From Candidatus Jordarchaeales archaeon (lineage in GTDB: Archaea > Asgardarchaeota > Jordiarchaeia > Jordiarchaeales > Freyrarchaeaceae): a stretch of 64,000 nucleotides of DNA. The DNA lies in NCBI GenBank assembly GCA_038889235.1, contig JAWAHN010000001.1:908852-972851 (forward strand), given 5' to 3'. How positions within the stretch are numbered: position 1 is the stretch's first letter; every line of letters starts with the position of its first letter. A program made the position numbers and the translations under genes. Shown here piece after piece: positions 42,268 to 52,139 of this stretch. The notes under the pieces were generated by a model. The model was not told the origin of the DNA. It made no database searches and saw only the letters and a list, made by a program, of their open reading frames with translations.

Positions 42268-43671
42268 TCATTTGGGTCTATTCGTGCAAACATTTTCCAC
42301 TATATACTCTGCAATCTGCTCGGCTTTTTGTTTAAGTTTTTCTGTTATGTACCCTTTAATAAATGCTTCTTCGAGCGCGTTCTTGTCTATGATTCTTAGA
42401 GTTCCGTCAGGAAGCTGCACAACGTCAATTTCTAGGTCCACATATCTTATTTTTCCAGGGTAAATTTCTATTGGGGTGTTTATGTTGTGAAATGCGCCCT
42501 TGAACTCCCCGTTTTTAGAGTAATATTCTGTTCTGAAGAACCACTCGCCTACCCTAACTCTAGTTATGCCGTAATCTCCTTCCTCTTTCGGAACGTTCAG
42601 TCCGTCATAATATCCCCCCTCAGTGAAGCTTCTCTTTACAACTATCTCCTGATCGTCCTTGTTTTGCAGTATTTTTCCGTGAAGAAACAATACTTTACCG
42701 TCAAGTTTTATGTGCTCAAAGCGCACTTTGCTCCCGTTTTTTAAAGAATCGCTGATAGTCATTTTTTGAAGCGTTTCTTTGATCTCACTTCGCAGCTCTG
42801 GATGCTTTGAAATAAGATTTTCAGCAAAATCGACTAGAAGTGCAACATCGCTCCCCAGTGACTTGTAGAAGTGGTGCCCGTCTATTGTTGGCGTAACGCT
42901 CCCTCTTATTTCGTCCAGTTGTTTTTTTGCGCTTGCGGGGAACTCAGCGATAACGGTTTCGTCGCCTTCCCTAATAAGTGTCGGCTCGTCTACGTTCTCT
43001 GAAAGAGAAATTATTTTCTTCAATTCTTCCCCTATTTCTTCTACTTCTTTTGTAATAAGTGAAAGGTCCGCTTTCCCCGCCGCCGTCCTGAAGATTATGC
43101 CTACCCCAGCAGGTTTCATTTTGTTACCAATCCGGTAGAGCACATTGCGTATATCTCTATCTTTAATTTTATTGCTCACCCCTACATGTCCACTGGAAGT
43201 CAGCACCACGTACTTTCCAGCAATAGCTATCTCCCCAGTCGCCTGTGGTCGCGGATCCACTTCACATATCCTTAGAAGCTGTATTTCCCCTTCTTCTTTA
43301 CAGCTCCCCTTCACAGGAAGCTTCAGACATCCTATATCAGCGATTGCTCTATCTCCACGCTTACCAATTATGCGGCCAACATAGATGGCGTTTAAGTTGA
43401 CTTTAGCTTTACGGATAATGACGTCTTCTAATTCCTCTCTAATTATGTTGACGACCCTTTCCAAGGGTTTTTTCTCACCTGTTATGACCACTCCCTGCCT
43501 GTTCTTTGTGTCGAAAACTTCTACATCTGGAGGTTCCATTGTCCTCTCGATTTTCAGCCTTTCAGCCAACACCGATGAACTTTGGGTGATCGATAAGCCA
43601 TGTTTTAGGAAAAGCTTAGAGAGCGCCGTAGTATAGATTCCTCTAACTCTAACCTGAATTTTTTCTTCCAA
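42268..43671 (-). CDS. fau-1: ribonuclease FAU-1 family protein
   Basis: 467-residue RNA-binding/RNase E/G-like archaeal protein. An S1-like N-terminus (QVRVRGIYTTALSKLFLKHG) precedes an RNase E/G-related core (NAIYVGRIIGKRGDRAIADIG, given as YVGRIIGKRGDRAIADIG; RTAAGKADLSLI) and a C-terminal DUF402 domain (VGEWFFRTEYYSKNGEFKG; YVDLEIDVVQLPDG). TTG 43671 has a GAGGTG SD; an upstream open extension has none. It begins 105 nt downstream of the UPF0147 stop. Confidence 0.85.
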   Translation of the reverse strand: MEEKIQVRVRGIYTTALSKLFLKHGLSITQSSSVLAERLKIERTMEPPDVEVFDTKNRQGVVITGEKKPLERVVNIIREELEDVIIRKAKVNLNAIYVGRIIGKRGDRAIADIGCLKLPVKGSCKEEGEIQLLRICEVDPRPQATGEIAIAGKYVVLTSSGHVGVSNKIKDRDIRNVLYRIGNKMKPAGVGIIFRTAAGKADLSLITKEVEEIGEELKKIISLSENVDEPTLIREGDETVIAEFPASAKKQLDEIRGSVTPTIDGHHFYKSLGSDVALLVDFAENLISKHPELRSEIKETLQKMTISDSLKNGSKVRFEHIKLDGKVLFLHGKILQNKDDQEIVVKRSFTEGGYYDGLNVPKEEGDYGITRVRVGEWFFRTEYYSKNGEFKGAFHNINTPIEIYPGKIRYVDLEIDVVQLPDGTLRIIDKNALEEAFIKGYITEKLKQKAEQIAEYIVENVCTNRPK

Positions 43672-43776
43672 TGCAAAACACCTCTTATCACGTCGTCTTA
43701 AAAGAAAAGAAGGTAACACCGGGGATAATTGCTTGATTAAACCAGCTAAGGTTCTTTTCTTTTCGTTATCCTTCAC

Positions 43777-44040
43777 TTACTCATCTCTTATTGTTTCCAG
43801 AATGGACACCGCGCTCCATATCTTTGTCCTACTGTGTAGAGGGCAATTTGGATCTTGAGACGCCTCCTCAAGTATAGATATCGCGTTTGATGCTTTAACT
43901 GCGGGCGTGTACTTAGGTTCTTTAAGTGCTTCTATTGCCTCGTTTGCTGCTCTTCTAATGTTCCTTGGAGTAGTCGTATCCTCGGATATTTGTTTCAAGA
44001 TAGCTATTGCCTGATTCATTTTTTCAAGGGCGTTGCTCAA
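43777..44040 (-). CDS. UPF0147 family protein
   Basis: 87-residue small helical archaeal protein. AIAILKQISEDTTTPRNIRRAA and ISILEEASQDPNCPLHSRTKIW (given as EEASQDPNCPLHSRTKIW) are the UPF0147 signatures. Function unknown. TTG 44040 is chosen for its GGGGGGC SD; the internal ATG is an alternative. It is upstream of fau-1 on the same strand. Confidence 0.8.
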   Translation of the reverse strand: MSNALEKMNQAIAILKQISEDTTTPRNIRRAANEAIEALKEPKYTPAVKASNAISILEEASQDPNCPLHSRTKIWSAVSILETIRDE

Positions 44041-44233
44041 GATAAGCCCCCCTTGAAATCGATGCATGTTTTAATTCCTAGTTGGGTGTGTTTTTAAAGG
44101 CTTTTTACTCTCATATTACCGAGCCAAGCTTTTTTACCTTACGCTTTCAGATAACTGTTGAACGCTTTATCCCTAAAAACATTTATTTTCATACATCTAC
44201 TTAAGGTCAATACGTAGATTAATATCTTGTTCG

Positions 44234-44584
44234 GTGAACCCTTTGGAGTCTGAAAATTTACAGAAAATGGTTGACATGTTAAGGCGAGGGGCCACGCTCC
44301 TCTCTAAAGCTTGCCCTGCCTGCAGCTCCCCCTTGTTTAAGATAGGCGGGAAAATATGGTGTCCGACTTGTGAGAAGCAAGTTGTTGTTGTTAAAGAGGG
44401 GGAGCCTCTGCCGTCGGAGTTGAGCAGCCTGCTACTTTCAAGTCTAGCTAACACGATTTACGAGAAGCTCAGAGAGGTTGAAGGTCGCATTAAGGGAGCT
44501 GAAGATGTAGGCGAGCTGCAGGAGGCATTAAGGCTTGCAGTAGGCTTGCTAGAGGTTTTGGAAAGAATAAAGCGGTTAACATGA
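44234..44584 (+). CDS. zinc-ribbon protein, Sjogren/scleroderma autoantigen 1 family
   Basis: 116 residues. After an N-terminal helix (MVDMLRRGATLLSKACPAC) there is one zinc ribbon CPAC...CPTC (residues 27-45) and a C-terminal helical tail. This is the archaeal form of the human p27/SSSCA1 family, whose role is unclear. GTG start with no strong SD, perhaps short-leadered. It overlaps the convergent hef stop by 9 nt. Confidence 0.8.
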   Translation: MNPLESENLQKMVDMLRRGATLLSKACPACSSPLFKIGGKIWCPTCEKQVVVVKEGEPLPSELSSLLLSSLANTIYEKLREVEGRIKGAEDVGELQEALRLAVGLLEVLERIKRLT

Positions 44585-46843
44585 GTCCTCTCCACGGTAC
44601 TCTGCGCGGAGAACTTCTTTTATCTTCTTAGCTTTCCTCTCTCCTATGCCTTGGACGCTCATAAGCTCCTTTTCGTCGGCGGTATAAACGCGCTCCACGC
44701 TTTTAAATTTTTGAAGCAGTCTCTTAGCTAGAATGTAGTCTATGCCTGGCAAGGCAGCTACAATGTGTTCCTGCAACTCTTTTAATGTTGCAGGCTTCTT
44801 AACACCTATCCGTATTCCTTTCCTTCCCTCTTCTTTCTCCCTTCGTGCAATAGTCTTTATCACTTCAGCTGTCTCCTTGGCGTTTTGAGTCCAAAAGATA
44901 GGTATCTTAAAGTCAAGTGCTATGCTCACTAGTGCTCCTCTAATCGCTTCAGGGTTTACCCCTCTTCGCTCATACAAATTTCCTCCTTCTATTATTAACA
45001 GGGGTGACTCGTACGTTCTCGAGAGCTCGACTAGTTGCTTAAACAATCGCTGGTCTATGATCGACTGAACGAAGTCAGCATCAGTCTTACGCTCTACACC
45101 GACCCTCTCCGAAATAACGTAGTCTCCCACGTCTAGCTTTGTCAGGACAACTTCGACACCAAGCCTAGCTAGTTCCTGAACGACAGCGTTCCCTCCTTCC
45201 CTAACATCTGCGTATACAATCAACTTGTCTCCTCTCGGAATATACTCCTCCAGGCTAACTTGTTGGTTGACTCCTCTTCCGCCTTCTACATTAACTCTCT
45301 TTTTCTCCAAGCTCTTTATGATTCCGCGCATGTTCTCCTCCTTCCACTTAACCGACCAATAATATTTCTCGTCCATGGTTCCCTTAGTGATAAGGAAGAC
45401 CACTTTACCTGGCCTCCTTCTTCCCGTTCTTCCTTTTCTCTGTACGAACCTCACCGCACTAGGGGTAATATCGTAGAAGACCACTAAATCGCACTCGCTG
45501 ACATCAACGCCTTCTTCAGCCACACTGGTGGCAACCAGCACTTTGAACTCCCCCCTCCTAAATTTTTCAATTACTTCCGCTTGCTGTTTTTGGGTAAGCC
45601 CCGAAGATCCCCCCCTCTTACCCTGACCAATTATTTTATCAGCGCTAATTTCGTTCTCGCGGAGAGCTTTTAATAACTCGTTAACAGTACTTCTAAACTG
45701 CGTGAACACGATAACCCTAGACTCGGGCTTTCTACAAAGCTGGCTTCTAATTATGTTGATAAGAGCTCCTCTCTTGGGGTGTGTTACTCCGCGGGAAATC
45801 ATGTTTTCCGTTTCTTTCTCAACAGAAAGAACTAAGGGGTCCTCGAGAATGTTTCTTAAACCCTTACCCCCCCTTAGCAGCGCCCTCTCCCTTAGTTGTT
45901 CAAAGTATTTTTTAAAAGCCTCAAGTCCTTGTGTTTCCAATATTTCGAGGGCGTGGGCGAGCCTTATAGCTCCGGAAACCGCTACCAAGCACGCGTAATC
46001 TTTTTCGTCCTTATTCTCTTTTCTCAAAAGGGTGCTTTGAATCTCTATAAGTTCTTTTCTAGTCCATCTTTTCTTTCTCGCATTAACATAGCCTGCATCT
46101 TTTAAAACACTTAGATTTTTTCTAATAACCTCCTCCAACTTCTCCTTTATACGCAAAAACTCTTCCGGAAGCTTCACTTCGACCCATTCTACTTCAATCG
46201 TCTTAACGTAGGGTGCTACGTCGGGGCTTCTCTCCGTTCGCGCCTCCACTTGCTTTATACCTAAAACCCTACAAATTTCTAATAATTTTTCTTTCTGAGA
46301 CCCGGGAGATGCTGTGAGTCCTAATATAAGCGGCTTCCTTGCTCTTCTCATATATTCCTCAGCTATGAACGTGTAGGGGTAATCTCCCACGGCTCTATGT
46401 GCCTCATCGAAAACTAATAGAACCCAGTCTAGGCAGTTTACACGTCCTGCTATCAAATCATTCCTAACAACTTGTGGAGTTGCTAAGACAACTTTCGCCT
46501 CCAACCATATCCTTTCTCTCTCCCCTGGCGCGTTTTCCCCGGTGCATACCCTTATCTCATTTTCGGGTATATTCAGAGCTTTCTTGAAGGTCTCTGCGTG
46601 TTGGATGACAAGAGGCCTTGTAGGTGCTAAAACGACGACCTTCCCCCATTCATACATCAACAGCCTTTCCGCCGCCACCATTATTGCAATAATCGTTTTA
46701 CCTAATCCGGTCGGAAGCACCACTAGCGTGTTCCCTTTCAAAGCTTTAGAAACTATGTTCCTCTGATATTCCCTAAGCTCAATGCTTCCTTCCTTAATAA
46801 GAGGGTGTACCAGCATCCCTGGCCCGCTCAAAGGTCTACTCAT
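44576..46843 (-). CDS. hef: Hef: SF2 helicase/XPF-family nuclease
   Basis: 755-residue fork-processing enzyme. Helicase motifs: VLPTGLGKTIIAIMVA (I), LAPTRPLV (Ia), VFDEAHRA (II), LGLTASPGS (III), VIVFTQFRS (IV), VATSVAEEGVDVSECDLV (V) and FVQRKGRTGR (VI). The ERCC4 nuclease has VGVERKTDADF near residue 605, followed by two HhH motifs (HIVAALPGIDYILAKRLL; LMSVQGIGERKAKKI). Both activities look intact, as in euryarchaeal Hef. ATG behind GGTGGGGGA. Confidence 0.95.
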   Translation of the reverse strand: MSRPLSGPGMLVHPLIKEGSIELREYQRNIVSKALKGNTLVVLPTGLGKTIIAIMVAAERLLMYEWGKVVVLAPTRPLVIQHAETFKKALNIPENEIRVCTGENAPGERERIWLEAKVVLATPQVVRNDLIAGRVNCLDWVLLVFDEAHRAVGDYPYTFIAEEYMRRARKPLILGLTASPGSQKEKLLEICRVLGIKQVEARTERSPDVAPYVKTIEVEWVEVKLPEEFLRIKEKLEEVIRKNLSVLKDAGYVNARKKRWTRKELIEIQSTLLRKENKDEKDYACLVAVSGAIRLAHALEILETQGLEAFKKYFEQLRERALLRGGKGLRNILEDPLVLSVEKETENMISRGVTHPKRGALINIIRSQLCRKPESRVIVFTQFRSTVNELLKALRENEISADKIIGQGKRGGSSGLTQKQQAEVIEKFRRGEFKVLVATSVAEEGVDVSECDLVVFYDITPSAVRFVQRKGRTGRRRPGKVVFLITKGTMDEKYYWSVKWKEENMRGIIKSLEKKRVNVEGGRGVNQQVSLEEYIPRGDKLIVYADVREGGNAVVQELARLGVEVVLTKLDVGDYVISERVGVERKTDADFVQSIIDQRLFKQLVELSRTYESPLLIIEGGNLYERRGVNPEAIRGALVSIALDFKIPIFWTQNAKETAEVIKTIARREKEEGRKGIRIGVKKPATLKELQEHIVAALPGIDYILAKRLLQKFKSVERVYTADEKELMSVQGIGERKAKKIKEVLRAEYRGEDSC

Positions 46844-47011
46844 CTGTCCCCCACCAGGCTCCTAAAAGTATCTTCCAGTGTTCAACGTTATTTTCCCTAA
46901 AACATCTACGTGCTTTCCCAGTCATATCTAGTTATAAATCTGCGTCGCTTCATTAAAACTAATCGATCCCCCCTAAAAGTGCTAAACCCGTTTATCCTCC
47001 TGGGTGGAATC

Positions 47012-47368
47012 ATGGAGTTAACTGCAATAAGTCAAGGTCGTGAATGCTTTTCAGGTATCCAGTGTGAATTGTACGAACTAACTGTCCCCGGAGACCTAGT
47101 AGGCAAACTGGTCATTGATGGTGCTGCGAGAATTGTAGGGATAGTGCGAAGTGTTAAGCTCACGTTACCCCCCGCAAAAATCGAGATAGTGGTTAAAGGG
47201 CTCGACGTTGAATTCTCGGTGGATGTTTCTAATGTTAGTGCTGTTGGTGGTGTTGTTCAATTAAAATCTATTGCCAAGGAAGCCGAACCATTGGAAATAA
47301 GAGACGCCCAAAGGTTGAGGAAAGAGCTTATAGAAGAAATACGGGCAATGATCTCAAACATATCCTAA
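47012..47368 (+). CDS. hypothetical small protein
   Basis: 118 residues from ATG 47012 (SD GGGTGGA). Beta-rich first half (LYELTVPGDLVGKLVIDGAA; AKIEIVVKGLDVEFSVD) and a helical tail (AQRLRKELIEEIRAMIS). Not recognised. An upstream extension to 46910 lacks support. It overlaps the convergent PAPS-reductase-family stop by 4 nt. Confidence 0.55.
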   Translation: MELTAISQGRECFSGIQCELYELTVPGDLVGKLVIDGAARIVGIVRSVKLTLPPAKIEIVVKGLDVEFSVDVSNVSAVGGVVQLKSIAKEAEPLEIRDAQRLRKELIEEIRAMISNIS

Positions 47369-49254
47369 GCCCCACTTTCCCTGACGGACGGACTTTCGTT
47401 GGCGTAGATCGCAGTGCACCTGACATCCATACACTTAGAACAATGAATGCACCTGTCTTCTAGAATCCACGCCATCCCCCAGTTAATCAGGATAGCTTGT
47501 CTCTTACAAGTTGAAACGCACTCACCACAACCCACACACCTTAACGCCTTCACCATAACTTGAGAAATGTAACGCTTCATTTTTCTAGCAGCTTCTTCTG
47601 AAGAACTATAAGCAGCAAACTCACCGTTTGCACGAACACGTACCCCTCCTTCTTTACACACTACGACGACCTCCCCTCCTTCCACGCTGGCCTCTCCTAC
47701 AATGTTAGCGATGTTTTTAAGTCGGTCGATAGGCGCTGGAAGGTTAAAATGCCCGTAAATTGCAGCTCTCCCCTCCTCCTTTTCTTCCCGGTCTACGTGG
47801 CATGTGATTTTTCTTCCTCCAGCTGGCCTCTCTACGGGGATCTTTACCCCTAGTTGTTCAGCTAAGTCCATGTAGCCTTTAGGCAGCTTCTTCCACCTCC
47901 AGAAACCATACCGCACCCATTCTTCAGGGTATCCATAACGTTTCCTCCACTCCTCAAGCACGCCTACTAGCATGTTATAGAGCTCACCATGTTTCTCCTT
48001 AAGTATCTCTATCTCGTAGAGCTTGCTTGCTGGACAAGTCCAACAGCCTATCCTGTTGAACCCTTCCTCGTATAAGGGATTGTACGCGACCCCTTCCCTG
48101 AAAATATAGAGCCAAACGTGTAGCGCCGTCCAGTTCTTTATGGGGTATGCCGCTATTTGCCCAGGAACCCACGGGTTAATGCTAATTTTAGGCTCCTTGT
48201 ACCTGGCTTCAGACTCGTAACTTCTCTGTCCAATGAACGTGAGACACCCTTCAGGAAAATTCTCTTTAATCAGCCTCGTCATGGGTCCCAGCTTTATTCC
48301 CTTGCAGCAGTGACGGTAATCTCTTCCTGGAGGGCCAAACTCCTCTACAAGCTTCCAAAAAACTTCTTTGTCAACTTTTTCTTCTAGGAGATCAAGTCCA
48401 AGCTCTCTAACTAATCTCTCCGTATAAGCTACGGTTTCAGGAAATTCGACACCCGTGTCGACAAATAAAACCTTGAAGTTTTCCCCCAACGCTTTCCTAA
48501 CGAGTAGGAGAGTAGCCAGTGAATCTTTTCCTCCCGAAAACGCCACGGTAACCGGTCTCTTATAAGTCCTGGCTACGTTTCTTATGAAGCGTATTGCTTT
48601 TTCCTCAAACTTGTTTAAAACTTCCTCATTGGCTTTAACAGCGTCACTCCACGTTCCCTTACTCGTTTCCGCCACTTCTGGTGCAATACCTCTCTCCCTT
48701 ATCTTTACCGCCAACCCCCTTTCTCGAGTTAGCATTTCTCTACCCGACTTCTTCGCCACTCCAACAGCGAAAACGCACCCGTCTGGATCGACGACGACTA
48801 CGTTATCTCCAACTTTAATCTCGGGGTCGCAATCTAAAACTCCGGGGCCGAGGAGATTAGCGCTTCCTCGCAGTATACTTTCAGCTGCCTTCTTGTCGGA
48901 ACAAACCCATTTGCTTCCTCCTTGCTGAAATATTATGCGTCCTCCAGCCAATCTGGGCAAGAATTCCCAGTCGAATTTAAAGACGTTAAACCTTAAGGCT
49001 CCGAGGATGCTTCCACCTACTATTATTTCATCCATTTGGTCCAAGTAGGGTACCTTATTGAGCACTACACATCCGTTGCATTTTAAGTCAACTCCAAATT
49101 GGCTCTTCACCGTTCTCCGCAAAACTTCTATCTCCCTTCTAAAGGCGGGCCTAACGTCACCAGGAGGGGAAATATCAATACTCGCTCCCCTTTCTCCACA
49201 TGTCGAACATTTGTCATCCAATAGCGGAACGTCACAATTCATGCACCAGGACAA
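47365..49254 (-). CDS. PAPS reductase-family PP-loop protein with zinc ribbon, PUA and ferredoxin domains
   Basis: About 629 residues. N-terminal CMNCDVPLLDDKCSTCGERG zinc ribbon, a PUA-like segment near 150-195, PP-loop ATPase with SGGKDSLATLLLV near residue 245 and CCKGIKLGPMTRL, then C-terminal CVGCGECVSTC and CIHCSKC 4Fe-4S motifs. This multi-domain form occurs in archaea. It may act in sulfur transfer or tRNA thiolation rather than sulfate reduction (inference). TTG 49254 behind TTAGGAG; GTG 49290 is open upstream. Confidence 0.8.
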   Translation of the reverse strand: MSWCMNCDVPLLDDKCSTCGERGASIDISPPGDVRPAFRREIEVLRRTVKSQFGVDLKCNGCVVLNKVPYLDQMDEIIVGGSILGALRFNVFKFDWEFLPRLAGGRIIFQQGGSKWVCSDKKAAESILRGSANLLGPGVLDCDPEIKVGDNVVVVDPDGCVFAVGVAKKSGREMLTRERGLAVKIRERGIAPEVAETSKGTWSDAVKANEEVLNKFEEKAIRFIRNVARTYKRPVTVAFSGGKDSLATLLLVRKALGENFKVLFVDTGVEFPETVAYTERLVRELGLDLLEEKVDKEVFWKLVEEFGPPGRDYRHCCKGIKLGPMTRLIKENFPEGCLTFIGQRSYESEARYKEPKISINPWVPGQIAAYPIKNWTALHVWLYIFREGVAYNPLYEEGFNRIGCWTCPASKLYEIEILKEKHGELYNMLVGVLEEWRKRYGYPEEWVRYGFWRWKKLPKGYMDLAEQLGVKIPVERPAGGRKITCHVDREEKEEGRAAIYGHFNLPAPIDRLKNIANIVGEASVEGGEVVVVCKEGGVRVRANGEFAAYSSSEEAARKMKRYISQVMVKALRCVGCGECVSTCKRQAILINWGMAWILEDRCIHCSKCMDVRCTAIYANESPSVRESGA

Positions 49255-49373
49255 TTTAACTACTCCTAAGTAGACCCCCAACGCAGCCACCCAAATTAGT
49301 GTTGAAAATTCCAGCAGTCCCTTAGCTGAATGGTGGAAGAAAAAGTGTGGAATTGTAAAAATTAAATAATTCT

Positions 49374-49787
49374 TTACTTTTCAAGCTCTTTCTCTATTAG
49401 TTCAGCGTAATCCTCTGCGCTCAGTAAGTTTTCTTTTTCCTCGTCGAGGTTGGAGGCCTCGATTACAACCATCCAACCCTCACCATACGGATCACTGTTA
49501 ATCATTTCTGGCGAGTCCTCTAATGCATTGTTAACCTCTATAATTGTACCACTAACTGGTGCATAAATCTCTGCTACCGCCTTAACCGACTCGATGGTTC
49601 CAAGTTCATCTCCTTGGCTTACTTTGTCACCAACCTCGGGCAACTCCACGTAAACTATCTCTTTCAGCTGTTTTTGAGCGTAGTCCGTAATGCCTACACG
49701 CACCTTTCCGTTTTCTATCTTAGCCCATTGATGTGTTTCACTGTAAAGCAGGTTGTCCGGTACTAAAACGTCGCCTACTTTAACCAT
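49374..49787 (-). CDS. gcvH: glycine cleavage system H protein
   Basis: Lipoyl carrier, 137 residues. The lipoylation site Lys lies in GTIESVKAVAEIYAPVSG near residue 65. NEALE-type NNALEDSPEMINSDPYGEGW matches the family. ATG behind TAGGAGG. No GcvT or GcvP in the window; H proteins also serve in lipoate transfer. It is divergent from coaD. Confidence 0.95.
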   Translation of the reverse strand: MVKVGDVLVPDNLLYSETHQWAKIENGKVRVGITDYAQKQLKEIVYVELPEVGDKVSQGDELGTIESVKAVAEIYAPVSGTIIEVNNALEDSPEMINSDPYGEGWMVVIEASNLDEEKENLLSAEDYAELIEKELEK

Positions 49788-49982
49788 GTGTTTTCCTCCT
49801 AAAATCCTTTCAATAGTTCCTCAAGGAAGTTGCTTCATAAAGCTTTCGTTTTACAATCCCATTAAATCTCTGAGACCTTTCACTCCTTAAGAAAAACTAA
49901 ACCGTTTTAGTCGTCTTATAGGGGAAGAGCATTTAAGCCGTCTTTGTATCTAACTTTTTGGAGACTTAGAAGGAGGGCTATT

Positions 49983-50483
49983 TTGCCGTACCCCTTCAAA
50001 CTTGTCGGCGTCTCTGGAACTTTTGATAAACTTCACAAAGGACACAAAGTCTTATTACTCAAGGCTCTAGAGGTAGGCGAGCGGGTGATCGTCGGCTTAA
50101 CGTCCGACGAAATGTGCTCTAAGAAGCTTTTTTCGGAAAAAATTGATCCTTTCGAGGTAAGGCGCGCAAATCTAGAACGTTTTTTCGAGGAGAACGGCTC
50201 CCTTTCTAGGGTTGAAATCATCACGCTTAATGATCCTTACGGACCAGCCATAGAGGACTCTGGGCTAGAAGCTATAGTCGCAGGCGAAGACGTAGCTTGG
50301 CGTGTTGAGGAGATAAACCGTATTCGTGAGAGAAAGGGACTCCCCCCTCTGAAACTTATAGTAGTAGAATTGGTGAAAGCGTGTGATGGTGAGCGTATAA
50401 GCAGCACTAGAATAAGAAAAGGAGAAATAGATAGAGAAGGCCGCCTTTTAAGTACCAAGACCGTTTCTGAAGCAGAAAGGTGA
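49983..50483 (+). CDS. coaD: phosphopantetheine adenylyltransferase, archaeal type
   Basis: Penultimate step of CoA synthesis. GVSGTFDKLHKGHKVLLLKA carries the HxGH-type motif (here HKGH) near residue 18, and GERISSTRIRKGEI the ISSTxR motif near 140. About 166 residues. TTG 49983 behind GAAGGAGGG; an earlier start at 49944 is open but unsupported. The archaeal CoaD form is distinct from the bacterial one. Confidence 0.92.
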   Translation: MPYPFKLVGVSGTFDKLHKGHKVLLLKALEVGERVIVGLTSDEMCSKKLFSEKIDPFEVRRANLERFFEENGSLSRVEIITLNDPYGPAIEDSGLEAIVAGEDVAWRVEEINRIRERKGLPPLKLIVVELVKACDGERISSTRIRKGEIDREGRLLSTKTVSEAER

Positions 50484-50588
50484 GGCGTCTTTTCGGGATT
50501 AATTTCCACAATTTTTTTATCGCATCCTCCCTTCTAAGTCTCCTTGAAGGCGTCGTGCAGTGACCGCTGAAAAGAGGAGGGTTGATGG

Positions 50589-52124
50589 TTGTCTCTCTTG
50601 TCTAGAGAACTTCGAGAGGTCGAATTCAAGGTCCTCCACTTTCTGGCTAAACGTGGAGCAAGGACGACGATCAAAGACATAATTGCAGGAACAGGTGTTG
50701 AATATGCTGCACTTGTAAAATCTTTAGCCTGGCTTGAGGATAAGGGTCTGGTCTCTGTCGAGTCAACAACAGTGGAATATGTGTCCTTAACAGATGAAGG
50801 TAAGCATTACGCTCTCTCTGGGCTCCCGGAAAGGGTCCTCCTGAACTTCCTTGTAAGTAAAGGTGGTGAAGCAACTCTGAAAGATGTTTTGGATGCAAAC
50901 ATTCTACCTACTCACATCGTTAATGTCGCTATCGGGTGGGCGCGACGCAAGGGGTGGATCACTATCTCCAAGTCAGAAGTAAGTGATGAAACGGTTATCA
51001 AAGCTTTACCCCCCTCGCCTGTAAGGGGCGAAGACGAGCGTCTTTTAGAATTCTTAAGGGAGAAAGGCAGAGTAAAACGTTCAGACATACCTAAAGAACT
51101 TGACTCCGCTGTGGACACGCTTTACAAGCGCAACCTGCTCGAGAAGGGCGTCGAAAGTGAGGTTTTTGCTCAAATAACAAGTGAGGGTATCAAAGTTTTG
51201 GAAAGCGGTGTTGAGGTCGATGAAGGAATAAGTCTGCTGACCCCGGATCTTATAAGGACGCAAGCTTGGAAAACTGTTAAGTTGAAAAGGTTTAACGTCG
51301 AAGCCCCGGTGAAACCTGCTTATCCGGGAAAAGTACACCCATTAATTCAGTTAATCAACGAGATAAGAGAAATCTTCCTAAATATGGGGTTCGAAGAGAT
51401 CAGAGGCCCCCTTGTGGAATCTGCTTTTTGGAACTTTGATGCCTTGTTCACACCCCAGGATCACCCGGCTCGTGAGATGCATGATACTTTCTACCTTAAG
51501 ACCCCCTCCACTGCTAAACTGCCGGACGAAGACCTAGTTTACAAAGTAGCAAAAACTCATGAGAACGGTTGGGAAACCGGTTCAAGGGGGTGGAGGTATT
51601 CCTGGAACGCTGAACTGGCTCAACGTGCTATTCTAAGAACGCACACGACAGCAACTACTATACGCTATCTTGCTGAACACAGGACTTATCCCGCGAGAGT
51701 TTTCTCCGTGGACAGAGTTTACAGGAACGAGAGAGTTGATTATAAGCACCTCGCAGAATTCCACCAAATAGAGGGGATAATCGTCGACAAGAACGCGACA
51801 CTAAGAGACCTCATGGGCGTACTGAGGGAATTCTACTGGAAGCTCGGCTTCAAGAAAGTTCAATTCTGGCCAAGCTTCTTCCCATACACTGAGCCATCAA
51901 TCCAATCCACGGTCTACGTGGAAGAGTACAAGTCTTGGGTGGAGCTTTGCGGTGCAGGAATATTTAGGCCTGAAGTAACAGTTCCTCTTGGAGTTAAAGT
52001 CCCCGTTTTAGCCTGGGGCGGAGGTTTTGAAAGGATCGCTATGATTAGACTAGGACTAGACGACATAAGGGACCTATATAGGAACTCATTGAAGTGGTTA
52101 AGGCAAACCCCGTCGATGCTCTAA
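50589..52124 (+). CDS. pheS: phenylalanine--tRNA ligase alpha subunit
   Basis: 511 residues. N-terminal winged-helix repeats (about 1-190; RTTIKDIIAGTGVEYAALVKSL) typical of archaeal/eukaryotic PheS, then the class II core: HPLIQLINEIREIFLNMGF, DALFTPQDHPAREMHDTFY (motif 2 region; given as TPQDHPAREMHDTFY), VYRNERVDYKHLAEFHQIEG and GGGFERIAMIRLG (motif 3). TTG start behind AGAGGAGGG. Followed by pheT after 15 nt, a co-expressed pair. Confidence 0.95.
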   Translation: MSLLSRELREVEFKVLHFLAKRGARTTIKDIIAGTGVEYAALVKSLAWLEDKGLVSVESTTVEYVSLTDEGKHYALSGLPERVLLNFLVSKGGEATLKDVLDANILPTHIVNVAIGWARRKGWITISKSEVSDETVIKALPPSPVRGEDERLLEFLREKGRVKRSDIPKELDSAVDTLYKRNLLEKGVESEVFAQITSEGIKVLESGVEVDEGISLLTPDLIRTQAWKTVKLKRFNVEAPVKPAYPGKVHPLIQLINEIREIFLNMGFEEIRGPLVESAFWNFDALFTPQDHPAREMHDTFYLKTPSTAKLPDEDLVYKVAKTHENGWETGSRGWRYSWNAELAQRAILRTHTTATTIRYLAEHRTYPARVFSVDRVYRNERVDYKHLAEFHQIEGIIVDKNATLRDLMGVLREFYWKLGFKKVQFWPSFFPYTEPSIQSTVYVEEYKSWVELCGAGIFRPEVTVPLGVKVPVLAWGGGFERIAMIRLGLDDIRDLYRNSLKWLRQTPSML

Positions 52125-52139
52125 AGGGAGGTATGTCCT